A model generated the notes under the pieces. It did not search any database and was not told the DNA's origin. It saw only the letters and a program-made list of their open reading frames with translations. From Bedellia somnulentella (Eukaryota; Arthropoda; Insecta; Lepidoptera; Bedelliidae), in contig OY755177.1 in the NCBI GenBank assembly GCA_963576735.1, positions 17,794,001 to 17,858,000 of the forward strand: a stretch of DNA of 64,000 bases, in the 5' to 3' direction. The translations under genes and the position numbers were made by a program. Shown one piece after another: positions 1 to 10,595 of the stretch (positions are counted from its first letter, which is position 1; each line of letters begins with the position of its first letter).

Positions 1-1050
1 GTATGCCTATTATCGTTCTCGATGTGAACAGTTGACTCTCTGTGCGGCTTCAGCTTGAAGTTTTGTTTGTCGGGCGACTAAGGACCGGGCTTCACACACA
101 AAGTGACGAAGTTAAGGTTTTTGTCGTAGAGCACGGCGGGCACGACTCTCGAGAGGCCTTTGCCAGTAGAATCCAAGAGAGGTACTAATTTCGGGTTCTT
201 TGACATTCGGCAAGGTCGATGTATTGAGTGGTACATTCTTTGTCATTGACTGCGGGTGGTTTCGTCGGGATGCGAGAGAACAAGGGCCTCCCCCGTCACA
301 ACATCTGAAGAGATAAGGATTGGTGCCAAAAATGCTTCGACCCAAGCATTGTTCATTTGGAGCCAATCTTGCCTTTTAGCTATGCTACAATGATCGAATC
401 ATAATAAAATAAAGTGTCTAGTTCTATTACTGCGCAATGTAATTTGATATACGGACATAGTGTGGCATTGAGTCGGCCAATATGTGCTAAATTAATAATT
501 TCATTGTAATAATTATTTATACTTTCGATAATGCCGCGTAGTTTGGACTATTGGCAATACGGTTCATATTCATATTCACTCGGTTGTTACTGTTACCTGG
601 GGGTGGTCTACAGTTGACTCAAAGATATGGCGATTTGGGGATTAGTAAACGATCATGTGGGTTACCCATACCTATCCTAAAGTAAGTGAGGTAATACAGA
701 AGAAAAATTTAACTAGGGAAGCATAAAGGCATCGCGATGCCAAAAAATTTGAGCAGAGTGAGAAATTCAATCAGTTTAATTTAATAAAATTTCAAGATGT
801 AGTAATAAATAGTAAGTCAACTTAGATTTAAAACTTTAACACTAATGACATGACACAATGGAAGGAGTAGATCAAGCTCAGCGCGTTTAAGTGCCCACGA
901 AAGCTCCGCTTTGTTGTGAAAAATGACACGCTAACCGACCAAACGGTTTAACCTATTGCCATGAAATTTTGCACACAGATAAACCACACCCTGATGATGG
1001 TTATAGACACCAAAAAATATATTTCACGAATCACGCTATATCTAACTCGC
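1..1050. other. No recognised gene
   Basis: I see no known family here. The minus strand has an 84-codon open frame at 112-366 that resembles nothing I know, and its neighbouring frames read no better. No repeat shared with the rest of the window was found. Confidence 0.5.
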
Positions 1051-2112
1051 TCTAACTTAACATTATAAACCTTGGAGAGCTCTGAGGGACCCCATCTCTA
1101 CTGCATTCACTCTAAATTCATGCTTCTTCTGCCCAAAATTAGTTATTCGGGCTTTTTCAGACACCGATTGACTGGTTATTAGACAATTCATTGCTCCGTT
1201 TGCCGCATTGCCCTTTTTAACTCTTCTTTCGATGTCATCACATTTTCCATTTCTAGTAAAAATACTTCCGTAATATACAATTTCTTGAACTTGTTCTATT
1301 TTTTTTATAGCATTAATCTCAATCACCTATTCTGTCACATTTTAACTAAATACCTTTGTTTTGGTTTTAACCACATTCATAACCTCATTCCCTGTCATTC
1401 AAAAGACTCTCCTGTAGCACATGATCGTCAGCATATTAGAGGAATTTAATGATGAATTCACTCATTCTGAGTCCATAACAATGTTCACACAACTCTGTCA
1501 ATCACTCTTCCATGAACAAATTGAAGGGCCACGGAGAAGCTACACTTTCCTGTCAGATATTTCTCCATGATGAATGATTCCGATTCAGTTCGTGTTTTCC
1601 CGTTATCTTACGCATGCATCCTGTGTCCTATCGATCTCATGGAGTGATACCAATGCACATATAAGTTGACTCCCTAAGCCGAACTTGGACGACACCACCC
1701 ACAAAAACCTTCCTACTACCTTATCATATGATGTTTCTTCAAATCTATGATGGAACTTGGAACACTACGCGTTATGATTCTTGGCTAACAACTCAAAGGC
1801 AAGATTTGATCTGTACATCAAATTCTTGTTCTAAATCCCGCATGTACATACCAAATTTTTCAATCCGTTTTATTCGCCACTCTTTCCCGATCAATATCTT
1901 TGCATACAATTTACCGACGATGCTGAGTAGGGTAATTCCTATAAGGGTAAAATTATCTCTCTGCACTAATCTTGTAGTGTTCCACTCGAACAGCACTTCT
2001 GGAAAAGGAAGTACAACTAAAAATACACCAACACTTTTTCAGCCCTCAGAATTACTTAAACTGTCATACCCGGCTTATTTCCCTTGTTTCATACTTTTCA
2101 TCGTATTCATTA
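1050..2112 (-). pseudogene. RTE-type LINE reverse transcriptase remnant
   Basis: Read on the minus strand this is a decayed reverse transcriptase of the RTE-like LINE common in Lepidoptera. Landmarks in order are an AGYD block near 2060, ITLLSIVGKLYAKILIG near 1900-1940 (the finger region that normally reads NYRGISLLSVVGKLY), a YADD catalytic box near 1410-1420, then YYGSIFTRNGKCDDIERRV at about 1215-1290 and a C-terminal FRVNAVEMGSLRAL near 1080-1110. The stretch between the last two has lost the usual LMYGSESWVW block. Many stops and shifts make it non-functional. The N-terminal side is cut at 2112 by a Helitron-like unit and may resume at 3151-3402. Confidence 0.75.
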
Positions 2113-3145
2113 CTAGCTGACCCGACAGACTTCGTACTGTTAAATTTGCTTATTACAAAATTATAGGCGTTTTTTCCGGTACTCTTAGTTCAATCAGCCG
2201 TGAATATTTTATTGATCATTTTTTTTCGGGGTGTAAAGTATTTGGATCATTATCTTGCATTCTGCCAAATTTCATTCACGCAAATTATGTACTTGAGGAG
2301 CCTTTTCGCCTCAAACACACAAACAACCGAAACTTAACTACCTATTTTTTACTTATTCAAGGTTTCTTTGTACAAAATTAGTATTTAAAATGAATCACAT
2401 AAATTAAATTTTAAAAATCAATTGTAAACTTGAAACGAAGCGCCGCGCCGCGCCGCAATGAAAATTTCATAATTCGACACAACCATCAACGTTGTCTGCC
2501 CTCACGTGAGTCTTTGCACGTGTCTGCCCGTTCGGGTCAAAGAATATAATACCCAGTTCGGGTCGCGCACCTCAACATGAGCCCACCCCCACCACCGCCG
2601 CGCCGTCGCCGCCGCGCGCCGCCACTCGCCGCCACTGTCGTGCTATGCGGACCGACCGACTGACACAACGACGGAACGCAGCCGCCGCCGCCGCCATCTC
2701 TGCCCTCGGCATTGTAAATGCATCTTGTGTATTAATATTAACATAAAAGTGTTATGATATGTATATATTCGGAATCCTCATTTCATCAGCTTTAATTTGA
2801 TATGCATTTTGGGTCATTTGCACAACGCCATCTATCGGACTTTGGATTCCAACTATCAACATTAGTTCTATATTTAGACTTAAGATGTCGTTGCAAGTAC
2901 TATACTGAATTGCGTAACGTAATATTTTTCTTCTTGAACTCACAAAATTAATCATATCTTTTGATAGAGAGAACCGATTTCGATGAAACAAAAACTAAGT
3001 TATACCTCAAGTTACGTATAAATTCTGTATATAAACATTTTCAGCATTGAAATCGTAGTTTTTACGTGATGTGCGCACAAACAAACATATAAACAGACAA
3101 ACAGACAAACATTGAAAAAATGATGGAAATGGGTTCTGTTACTTA
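2113..3145 (-). mobile_element. Helitron-like unit, minus strand
   Basis: On the minus strand the sequence ends with GGGTCAGCTAG followed by T, the CTAG/T terminus expected of Helitrons, at 2113. The body contains a phrase at 2225-2335 that recurs at 55600-55715, a (CAAA/CAGA)n-like tract at 3075-3112 and a C+G-rich block at 2440-2710. It splits an RTE LINE remnant. The 5' end (near 3145) is a guess, because no clear TC start was found. No helicase frame is present, so it would be non-autonomous. Confidence 0.5.
2440..2710. other. C+G-rich block with GCC-type simple repeats
   Basis: An abrupt C+G-rich island, with GCCGCC and CGCCGCGC runs at 2443-2456, 2585-2640 and 2680-2697, sits in A+T-rich DNA. 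It contains two near-identical phrases, CCGTTCGGGTC and CAGTTCGGGTC. No coding frame stands out. It appears to be the inside of the Helitron-like unit. Confidence 0.5.
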
Positions 3146-3150
3146 TCTGT

Positions 3151-3402
3151 TCACACGCTGGCTATTTTTTTTTCAATTTCTTCAATGTACAAAAATGACT
3201 TTTCTACAGATTTATTATATGTATAGATTGCTTTCATATTAATCTCACTTTCATAAAAGTCACCCAGCGCTTCGTTCCCATCGACATTACTGCCAAAAAA
3301 ACAAAGAAATAGTTGCATCCCCTTTTTCAAAGAGTCCCTCAGAATTTGTCTTCCATACTCGTTCCGTGCTATTTTCATCCTTCGCCAATTCAACTTGTTC
3401 AT
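3151..3402 (-). pseudogene. Possible upstream part of the split RTE LINE
   Basis: A minus-strand frame ends in SFLYIEEIEKKIASV, which would fit the linker just before the reverse-transcriptase fingers of RTE LINEs. It lies just beyond the Helitron-like unit that interrupts the 1050-2112 remnant, so it may be the other half of the same LINE. The match is weak and rests mainly on position. Confidence 0.3.
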
Positions 3403-4489
3403 CTCTCAATAAATTCACTGTTGTGTTTTGGAAAACTCCCTACATATTCATTCCGGATACAACTCAAAATAACTTTTGGTTATTCCAGAAATTATCTGAC
3501 AGTTTCTCTCACACGAATCTTGCAAATGACACTTTTATCTGTTAAATTTTCTCCTTTACCTCATTCATAACACCTACACTTTTCATCTGTTACACTTGCA
3601 TCATTCGTTTACTAACTCCGACCGCTAGTAAAGACAACCAAGCTTACTTTTTATCTCCAGCTGCCTCTTTCACATTTTCATACCACGTGGTCTTTTTGTC
3701 CACACACTTCTACTTGCATTTCAAAGCGATACAAGGATACAATGTAGGAGTTACATTGCTTAAATCGTTTTATCACTTATACCCTTATAGATCATCTTGT
3801 GTTGATCATCAAGTTTCTTCACAATGAACAACGTAGGTGTAGTAAGTATTTTCACACAATGGGAATGTTCTTGTAGCGATTTAGCCGATCTTATATGTGT
3901 AATTTAAAGCGTTGCTTCAAGGTCGTTTATAACAAATTTAAATAACATTATTTTTTCTTACCCTTGAGTTACAGAACTATTCAATGCTTACTTTGTAAAT
4001 AAATAATGTCATGATTATTTTCATATGCATTTCATTTTATATTCTCTTCTCTATTATAAGAGAAAATAAAACAATTAATTGTAATGGCCAAGGTTCTACT
4101 CCCCGACAAAATAAAGTTACTTTGTCGGGGTCAGGGACTTAGGTTCAAGAGCTGACGATGCAATGGACTGAATCATATTTTATTGAGCAGCAGTGGTGCT
4201 GAATAATACTAAACTGAAACACTCCTGTGAAATACTACTATGAGATACTAAGCATGGTCTAGGCCCAAAAACAACAAATGGGACCAAATTCCAGTTCATT
4301 CAAAAGAATGCTCACTACCAGTCATTATCCCCGAAATGTCTGAACCTTTAAAATGGCCAGCAATATCTGCAAATTAAATTTCTATTGAGCATGATTGGCA
4401 TATGCTTCAATCAGAAGAAAAGGCGTAACATAAGGTATATCACCTGATTGGTTCATAGAAAACTCAACTTAATGAATCTTAGCAGGATA
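3403..4489. other. No recognised gene
   Basis: A+T-rich DNA without a convincing frame or known repeat. The only structure seen is a 10-bp perfect stem with a 10-nt loop at 4101-4130 (CCCCGACAAA / TTTGTCGGGG). Confidence 0.5.
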
Positions 4490-5695
4490 TCTATACTTAT
4501 AATAAATCTGTAGAGGTCAACTCTGTACATGAAATATATTTTCAAAATAACTATCAGGGGGTGATTAGGGATCGATACTGATGCCAAAAATACAATCAGT
4601 AAATTTTTTTTCTGTCTGTCTGCCTGTCGGTTTGTATGTTCCTTGTGGAAACAAAAACTACTAGACGGATTTGAACGAAACTTGGTACAATCATTCTTCA
4701 TACTCCCGGGCAGGTTATAGTATACTTTTCAGCAGAGTAGTGAATGGGAATTTTGGGAAAAATGGAGAAGTTTTTTAAGCTTCCGTCGCGTGTGCAGCCT
4801 TAATGGTTAAAGTTACATAGAAATCACGTATGACAGAAATATTCTACATAAAATGGTATAAAAAATATCCCAGAACATCATATATCTATCTTTTATGGTT
4901 TCCTCATAATAACACGTGTAACTCCTGATAGCTTAGCAGTTCAGAGCATTCAGATTATATTTGTTTACTCTTACGTTTATAATACTCTCACTCATCCATT
5001 ATTTAAAAAAGTTAACATTATTACCTATTCAATAAAAAAAGCACCATAGAAATCAGAATAGAAACACTAAAATTATACATGAAAAATAATAGTCGCACGC
5101 GACCAAAACCAAATCCATACTAATTTACATATTACATACTAGATGGCGCCAGTAGTTGCATCGTACATCGCGGTATGTTATACATACTTCACAGCATTTA
5201 TTCAACTCTAACTATACCAACTCAACCTGTAAATTAACTTATTTAGGAGATACTGACATACATACATACATTCATATACTCTCGGCTATGAATCCCTTGA
5301 AGGGGTAGCTAGAGCTAGGGAATCAGAAATTCCTCAGCCACTTTTGGAAGTTGCGTGAGGAAAAGATGGTGGAATAAAGGTTGTTGGTGATGGGTCTCCA
5401 ATCACATCGCCCAAAAATCCCTTAAAAGCCCCAATACCGTTAGTCGCCTCTTACGTACACCACCGGAAGAAATGGGGTAGTGTTATTCTAAGCCGGCACT
5501 AACACTACACGGCAAAAATTGATACTGAACGGTTCTTAAAAGCGCTTACAAAATCACAAAGTTACGCTATTCAAGAGTGCTATAATTTGAATTGTAATCA
5601 AGGCGCTAAATTTCATAAAGCTTGAGCAGTGATTGAAGGAATCTCAGATATTTTTAAAACTACGGTACCCGTGCGAAGCTGGGCCGATCCACTAG
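4490..5695 (+). mobile_element. Non-autonomous Helitron, copy 1 (with SINE insertion)
   Basis: It starts with TCTATACTTATAATAAATC after an A and ends with CTAG at 5692-5695. The subterminal stretch CCCGTGCGAAGCTGGG forms the short hairpin expected just before a Helitron 3' end. A second copy, 42948-43846, aligns over its whole length. Copy 1 is about 300 bp longer, mostly because of the SINE at 5257-5520. It has no helicase or Rep frame. Confidence 0.8.
5257..5520 (-). repeat. SINE-B copy inside Helitron copy 1
   Basis: A roughly 250-bp dispersed unit found many times in the window. Read on the minus strand it starts GCCGTGTAGTGCCGGCTTAGAA and ends with a (TATG)n tail. Here it is flanked by an 8-bp target duplication, GATACTGA (5249-5256 and 5521-5528). 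The related Helitron at 42948 has the empty site. I use 'SINE-B' as a local label; I do not recognise a database name. Confidence 0.8.
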
Positions 5696-5961
5696 CAAGA
5701 AATATTCCGCTCAAAAAAACGTGCACCTGATTTATGAGAATGTCAGGACGCTGCATATGTATCCTAAATGACTTTGGTAAAACTGATGTTCTAAAGACTG
5801 ACTTTTTTTATAAATAAGATAGTTTCTTCCCAAAAAAAATAGTTTTCTAAAAATAAAGTTTCTTTGTTTCTATTTTACTTTCTATACCTCTGGAACATTA
5901 TTTTTTACTACAATACAATGAGATCCCATAAAGTCACTTTTCTTTGGGGATGTAATATTTT

Positions 5962-6203
5962 AACATACATACATATACTCACGGCTGTAAATCCCTAGAA
6001 GGGGTAGCCAGAGCTAAGGAACTAGAAGTTCCTCGGCCACTTTTGGAAAGTTAAGTGGGGAAAAGAGGGTAAAATAAAGGTTGTTGGTGATGGGTCTCCA
6101 ACCAAAAAATCCCTTAATAGCCCCAATACCGTTAGTCGCCTCTTACGAACATCCACCGGAAGAAATGGGGTCGTGATATTCTAAGCCGACACTAAACAGC
6201 AAA
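5962..6203 (-). repeat. SINE-B copy
   Basis: Same unit as 5257-5520: a CATACATACAT tail end, the block CTCACGGCTGTAAATCCC, and the head block ending TTCTAAGCCGACACTA. A short part near 6100, CGCATCGCC in other copies, is deleted. No clear target duplication. Confidence 0.75.
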
Positions 6204-6833
6204 TAATATATAAGCAAGTTAGCATATATATAGACTAAGCACCTTAATAAGTTACCTAGTTAGCCGAAAACGTTCACCATACACATACGGTAAGTAAATA
6301 TTCAATAACACAATAAACTATTTGGTCTCTATCTGTGGTTCTCTCAATTCGCTTACTAAACGAAACTCAACATAATGGGTTGTAGAATCCCACTCATAAG
6401 GCGCTATCTATCTGTACTGTAGTAGAAACATTCCAAGCGCGCCACTCCGCGCTGCTCTGCGTCATACACCAGCCGCCATTTTGTTTTAAGTTATTACACG
6501 TGCTGCTGTGCTGCGTTGTGATTGTGAGATGGTTGTGAGCAAACGACATGGTTTGACAAAAGGAGCTTGCTCAATTTTGTAAAGGCGGAAAACCCTTTTT
6601 TCAGTAGCAACCAATACTTTAACTCGTTGCCTTTAGTGACTTTATGTAATGATGATCATATAACATGGGTTCGTACTTGTAAAATAAAAACAACTACAGG
6701 TTCCATAATATACTTAATATAGTAGACTACCACGTCCATGAATCACGTGAAATTAAATTTTTTGGCAAATTTAGGTGCGTTTCTCTCCTGGACGTTATGA
6801 GACAATATTGTTTTTAGTATGAGGACTAGTAGG
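6204..6833. other. No recognised gene
   Basis: Nothing supported. A somewhat C+G-rich stretch at 6437-6540 has the look of a promoter or repeat end (GCCGCCATTTTG), but no frame follows it. Confidence 0.45.
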
Positions 6834-7080
6834 GTCTCTCACAGCTCATATATGTCCCCACCAAGGGGCTCGAGCCTACCCTATATAGAGCAATTTGGCC
6901 ATAGTCCCCAAAGCTGGCCAATTGCGGGTTGGCAGACTAACGACTACTACCGTAATAGTAGCCGGGACCGACGGCTTAACGTGCCCCCCAAAGCACGGAA
7001 GCATCTTAATTTTCGGATAATCAGGTGATTCAAGCCTGCAATCTCCTTCCAGACTGGGTTAAATCTTACAAATAGTACTT
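6834..7080 (-). repeat. SINE-F copy, head truncated
   Basis: Its body matches, in reverse orientation, the body of the tRNA-headed SINE at 45458-45795. Shared blocks are ATATATGTCCCCACCAAGGGG, the CCTATATAGGG-like block, and the TTCAAGCCTGCA...CCAGACTGGGTTAAATCTTACAAAT end. The tRNA-like head is missing. Confidence 0.7.
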
Positions 7081-7148
7081 GCAGGGTACTATTTCTATAT
7101 TGCTTTTCTATGTTTTATTGCTTTGCTGTGTAGTGTCGGCATAGAATA

Positions 7149-7196
7149 GCACTACCCCAATTCTTCCAATTGCAATTGGAAGAATTGGGGTAGTGC
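7149..7196. repeat. Perfect 48-bp palindrome
   Basis: GCACTACCCCAATTCTTCCA followed by ATTG, then the exact reverse complement through 7196, with no spacer. The left half and its upstream neighbour (from about 7130) match the head of SINE-B. The palindrome therefore looks like a fold-back copy of that head. Confidence 0.9.
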
Positions 7197-7260
7197 AATT
7201 TGCCTTACAGTTTTAATGTATTTCTTGCAAAATATTAAACTGGGCTAGTTACTTTACTTA

Positions 7261-7456
7261 CCAATTAAGGAAAGAAAAATTTCGACACCAGCAGGACTCG
7301 AACCCGTGACCTTCCAGTCTACGACGTCCCTGTCGCTCTGCCAAGTGCCAACTGAGCTATGGTTCTAAGTTACCACTACTGATGCGAATTTTGTTTAGAC
7401 CGAGAGCTCGCGGATTCGAATCCTGCTGGTGTCGATATTTTTCTTTCCTTAATTGG
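7261..7456 (-). repeat. Inverted-repeat element with tRNA-like core (SINE-G)
   Basis: 46-bp arms at 7261-7306 and 7411-7456 match in inverted orientation at 43 of 46 positions. Each arm contains a tRNA T-arm/B-box phrase (GGTTCGAGTCC on the minus strand in the left arm). The core holds an A-box-like TAGCTCAGTTGGC on the minus strand. It is related to the tRNA-like SINEs at 39945-40075, 44743-44785 and 45998-46060. It is not a functional tRNA: the D-arm has a duplicated piece. Confidence 0.7.
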
Positions 7457-7689
7457 CCTAGACCTCGTTTTTAAAACATACCCCTTTTTATATTTTAAAT
7501 CGATTAAAGACACAAACTAAACAACTTTGCCTATTGAATGTTTCTCTAAAATATTGTAATTTTCAAAATAATTCATAATATAAAAGTGTCGCTGCCTAGA
7601 TCAAACTGAGAAAGTATAGTGAGGTTCTTAGCATCAGCTAAAATTAAAAAAAAAACTTGTGATTTGACCAGACGTGTTTTATTTTTATT

Positions 7690-8030
7690 TCAGCAAAAAA
7701 AAACTTCCATCAGGACAACCCTATAGGTCACACGTGTATTAAAGTAAAGCTATGACAAATATCAACGAACTGAAATACGATTTGCAGCCACACCCACCTT
7801 ATTCACCTGATCTGGAACAATCAGAATCCATCTGTACCATGAACTGAAAACTTTATTGGAGGACAGAAATTAACCAAAAATTATGAAGTTATTATAGCCA
7901 CTGTAAAGAAGTAGTTTAAGGCCCTGAGAAAATCATTTTAGGGAAGTCATCAATGCTTTAGAACAAAGATGGAATAAGTGCATAGAGCTCTACGGAGACT
8001 ATGTCAAAAATAAAATCAATTTTTCACGTA
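7690..8030 (+). pseudogene. Mariner transposase C-terminal remnant
   Basis: One frame reads HQDNPIGHTC (the second catalytic Asp region), then HPPYSPDLEQSE (the third-Asp region, usually YSPDLAPSD, here altered), and later NALEQRWNKCIELYGDYVKN, a typical mariner C-terminus. Stops and shifts interrupt it, and no terminal inverted repeats were found. It is unrelated in sequence to the mariner at 30104-31397. Confidence 0.75.
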
Positions 8031-8615
8031 AACATAATAATTATTTGGCTAGTTACTTATACATCCCGCCCTCGTACTACTAGTAGTGTCCCGCAGTGTT
8101 ACATGTCTTTTAAAAATCTTTTGTCGAAACGAAGTGGCAACATTAACCCTGTTTTTATCGAATCATTGGGTTTGTAGTTGGAATGTTTAAAATAACCGAG
8201 ATAACAACTATACCATTTCTATTCAAGGTCCTAACCTACACGTGTATAAAATTTACAAACAAAGAAATAGTTCAACTTCTCAGATGAAAGGTTAGGAAGA
8301 AATAATTTAATAATATTAAAGTATCTGTTTAGTTGATAGTGAGATTTTTTCTTGCATATAAAAAAGGTTTCTCTTTATAATTTAGAATATTTGTGTTTGG
8401 TTGAATCAATGTTTAGTTAGGTGATCGTAATGGGAGAAAATGCAGTTCTTAATATAAAAAAATAATATAATACGTGTGTAGTGTCCGTGGGGCGTAAATA
8501 TCCCTGGCAGAGATCTGGCATTCCGACAACCTTTGCTAGATATAGCAAAATACAAAAAGAGGACTAGCGAGAGACACGCTTAACTGAACGTATTGTTAAG
8601 CGATGAAGCATTATA
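8031..8615. other. No recognised gene
   Basis: A+T-rich DNA with no supported frame, RNA or repeat. Confidence 0.5.
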
Positions 8616-8868
8616 AGGGCCAGCGCTGACTGCCGGCATGGCATGGCAAAGGATTTCGGTACAGATATAGCATTTTTAATCTTATTACCATGAGTATAGA
8701 ATTCATTTTACTTTATTTTGACACAACGATGCCGACGTGCGCCGTACCGCGGCCTCCCTCGACATCGTTGTGTCAAAATGAATTCTATAAGCATGGTAAT
8801 AAGATTAAAAATGCTATATCTCTACCGAAATCCTTTGCCATGCCATGCCGGCAGTCAGCGCCGGCCCT
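8616..8868. repeat. Fold-back hairpin with arms of about 110 bp
   Basis: The left arm (8616-8731) and right arm (8763-8868) are reverse complements apart from an 11-bp insert in the left arm (about 8705-8715) and a few substitutions. A 31-bp C+G-rich spacer separates them. Transcribed, this would make a long nearly perfect hairpin RNA. It may be a fold-back transposon, but no target duplication was seen. Confidence 0.85.
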
Positions 8869-9425
8869 AAGATTATCATAAATCCGACGAAAAGGGCAGA
8901 CGCAATAACACTCTACCAGCTCCTTATTAAAATGGTAAAGATCGAAAGTATATCTACAAGGAGGCCCTCGGAATAAGGATATATCCCGATGACTTGAGCG
9001 CAATATTGGGCAAACCAAATACTAGGCAAGGTGAATAAGGGCTCGCCACATGCTTTCTGGTTTTATGAAGAAGGGTCTTTTCAGTATACTCTTACTTTAA
9101 AAAAACTGGGGCAGCAAAATTGGATATGGATGAGCCGTAGCAATGTTAAACAAGATAAATTTCATCATGTCGACTAACGTCGACGGATAATATTCAATAA
9201 TTAGTGCCATGACAATCGAAAACGAAAACCGAAAGGTAACATGCACAAACAGTTTTGAATGCCTTGGTGATTGGATAGATGTGGATGATTTTAGTATGAA
9301 GTTGTGGAACTGTCGAGCAGGTTGGGTCGAAGTTCTTTAAATCCTAACAAATATAATTCTGCAGCCTCAAAGTTCTTGATACACGACTTAAGACGTCACA
9401 ACACCGAACGAACCAAATGTAGTAT
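8869..9425. other. No recognised gene
   Basis: No supported frame. The phrase TATTGGGCAAA occurs at 9004 and 9423, which may mark a decayed repeat. It may include the 5' part of the degraded LINE that becomes readable at 9425. Confidence 0.4.
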
Positions 9426-10082
9426 TGGGCAAATCAAGTAGTTTATAGTTACTAACAACGAAAAAACTCATAGAATATCAGTTGTCCACTAAAAAAGGTA
9501 ACCGACTTAAAACGAAACACAGGGTAGAACTTGAAACTAGCAAGACATAAGAAAGAACTACGAAATTTTTTCAACATAGCAAAAATCTCAAGACAATAAT
9601 AAGACTGGGAAGTTTCAAGAAAGGCACGAAACCAACACAAAAAGACACAAGAACATGCATCAGGAAAGCATGGAAACAATTCAAAGATACAATCAAATCA
9701 AATAACGAAGCCAATAGGGTAAGAAAAATACTATCGACAAACGACAGGAATATTCTAGGCAGATTCTAAGAAAGCAGATGGTACCTATACAAGATCGGAC
9801 CAAGAAACATGCACAGAACTCCTAGAAACACACTTTCCCAACTGCAGCATAGCAAATGAAACCAAATAGGAATAACCTACAACAAATCCCACGCAGACCG
9901 ACTGGACATTAGCCAACAAGATAATTACTAAAGACCGCATCAAATGGGCCATATACACCTTCGAACCATACAAATCCCCTGGCTTAGATGGTTTAATACC
10001 TACCTTCATGCAAGGGGCTGAGAACAGAATCATCTCATGGCTTCAAGACATCTACGTGGCATGCTTAGCCCACCAATATGTC
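9425..10082 (+). pseudogene. Degraded RNase H-type LINE, 5' segment
   Basis: Frames with several shifts read as the region before and at the start of a reverse transcriptase: WKQFKDTIKSNNEANRV, then LLETHFPNCS, then FEPYKSPGLDGLIPTFMQ (the conserved KSPGxDG box), then WLQDIYVACLAHQY. The protein continues after a 5.6-kb insertion at 15668 with VPVQWREIRASFIPKPG. The family is an I/R1/Jockey-group LINE with RNase H. It is non-functional. Confidence 0.8.
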
Positions 10083-10595
10083 TCTTGTTGTCTTGTCTGC
10101 CTACTTATGTTTTTATTTAATCAAGTTATTGTTAATACACATTTAAATTCTTAGCTTTATTCTAAAGAGTACTCAGTTTTCTATCAGCGGAAGTGTTATC
10201 CCGGCTCGGGGTTTCGTGAACGTGAAGTTAGTGAATATATTTAGTGTGTCCATACTGAACCGTCACCTAGACTTGGTTTCTGTTTATTTTGTGTATAAGT
10301 GGTGCGCCATTGCATAAAGTTTTTTTGAGTGCGATCACAAGTTTGCCATACTTTGGGCTGGTCTGCCTCCTGTTTGTTCCTTTAGTTCTTCGGAAAATCA
10401 AATTGGAAGTATCACACGTACGGCAATTTATCAACAGCGCCATCTCTGAGTTTATTGTTGTACTTCTTGCAGTCACGTTAACCTAAAGACTTATTGATCG
10501 CGGTTGAAGACAGCCCTATTTTGTTCTAGTTCTGACCGCAGTCGCTAGGTGTCTCTGCTTGATTTATTCTTATCTTGTTATCAATTGAATTCAAC

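Noticed and set aside
6819..7028. Plus-strand frame of 69 codons
   Set aside because: Contained in an inverted SINE-F copy.
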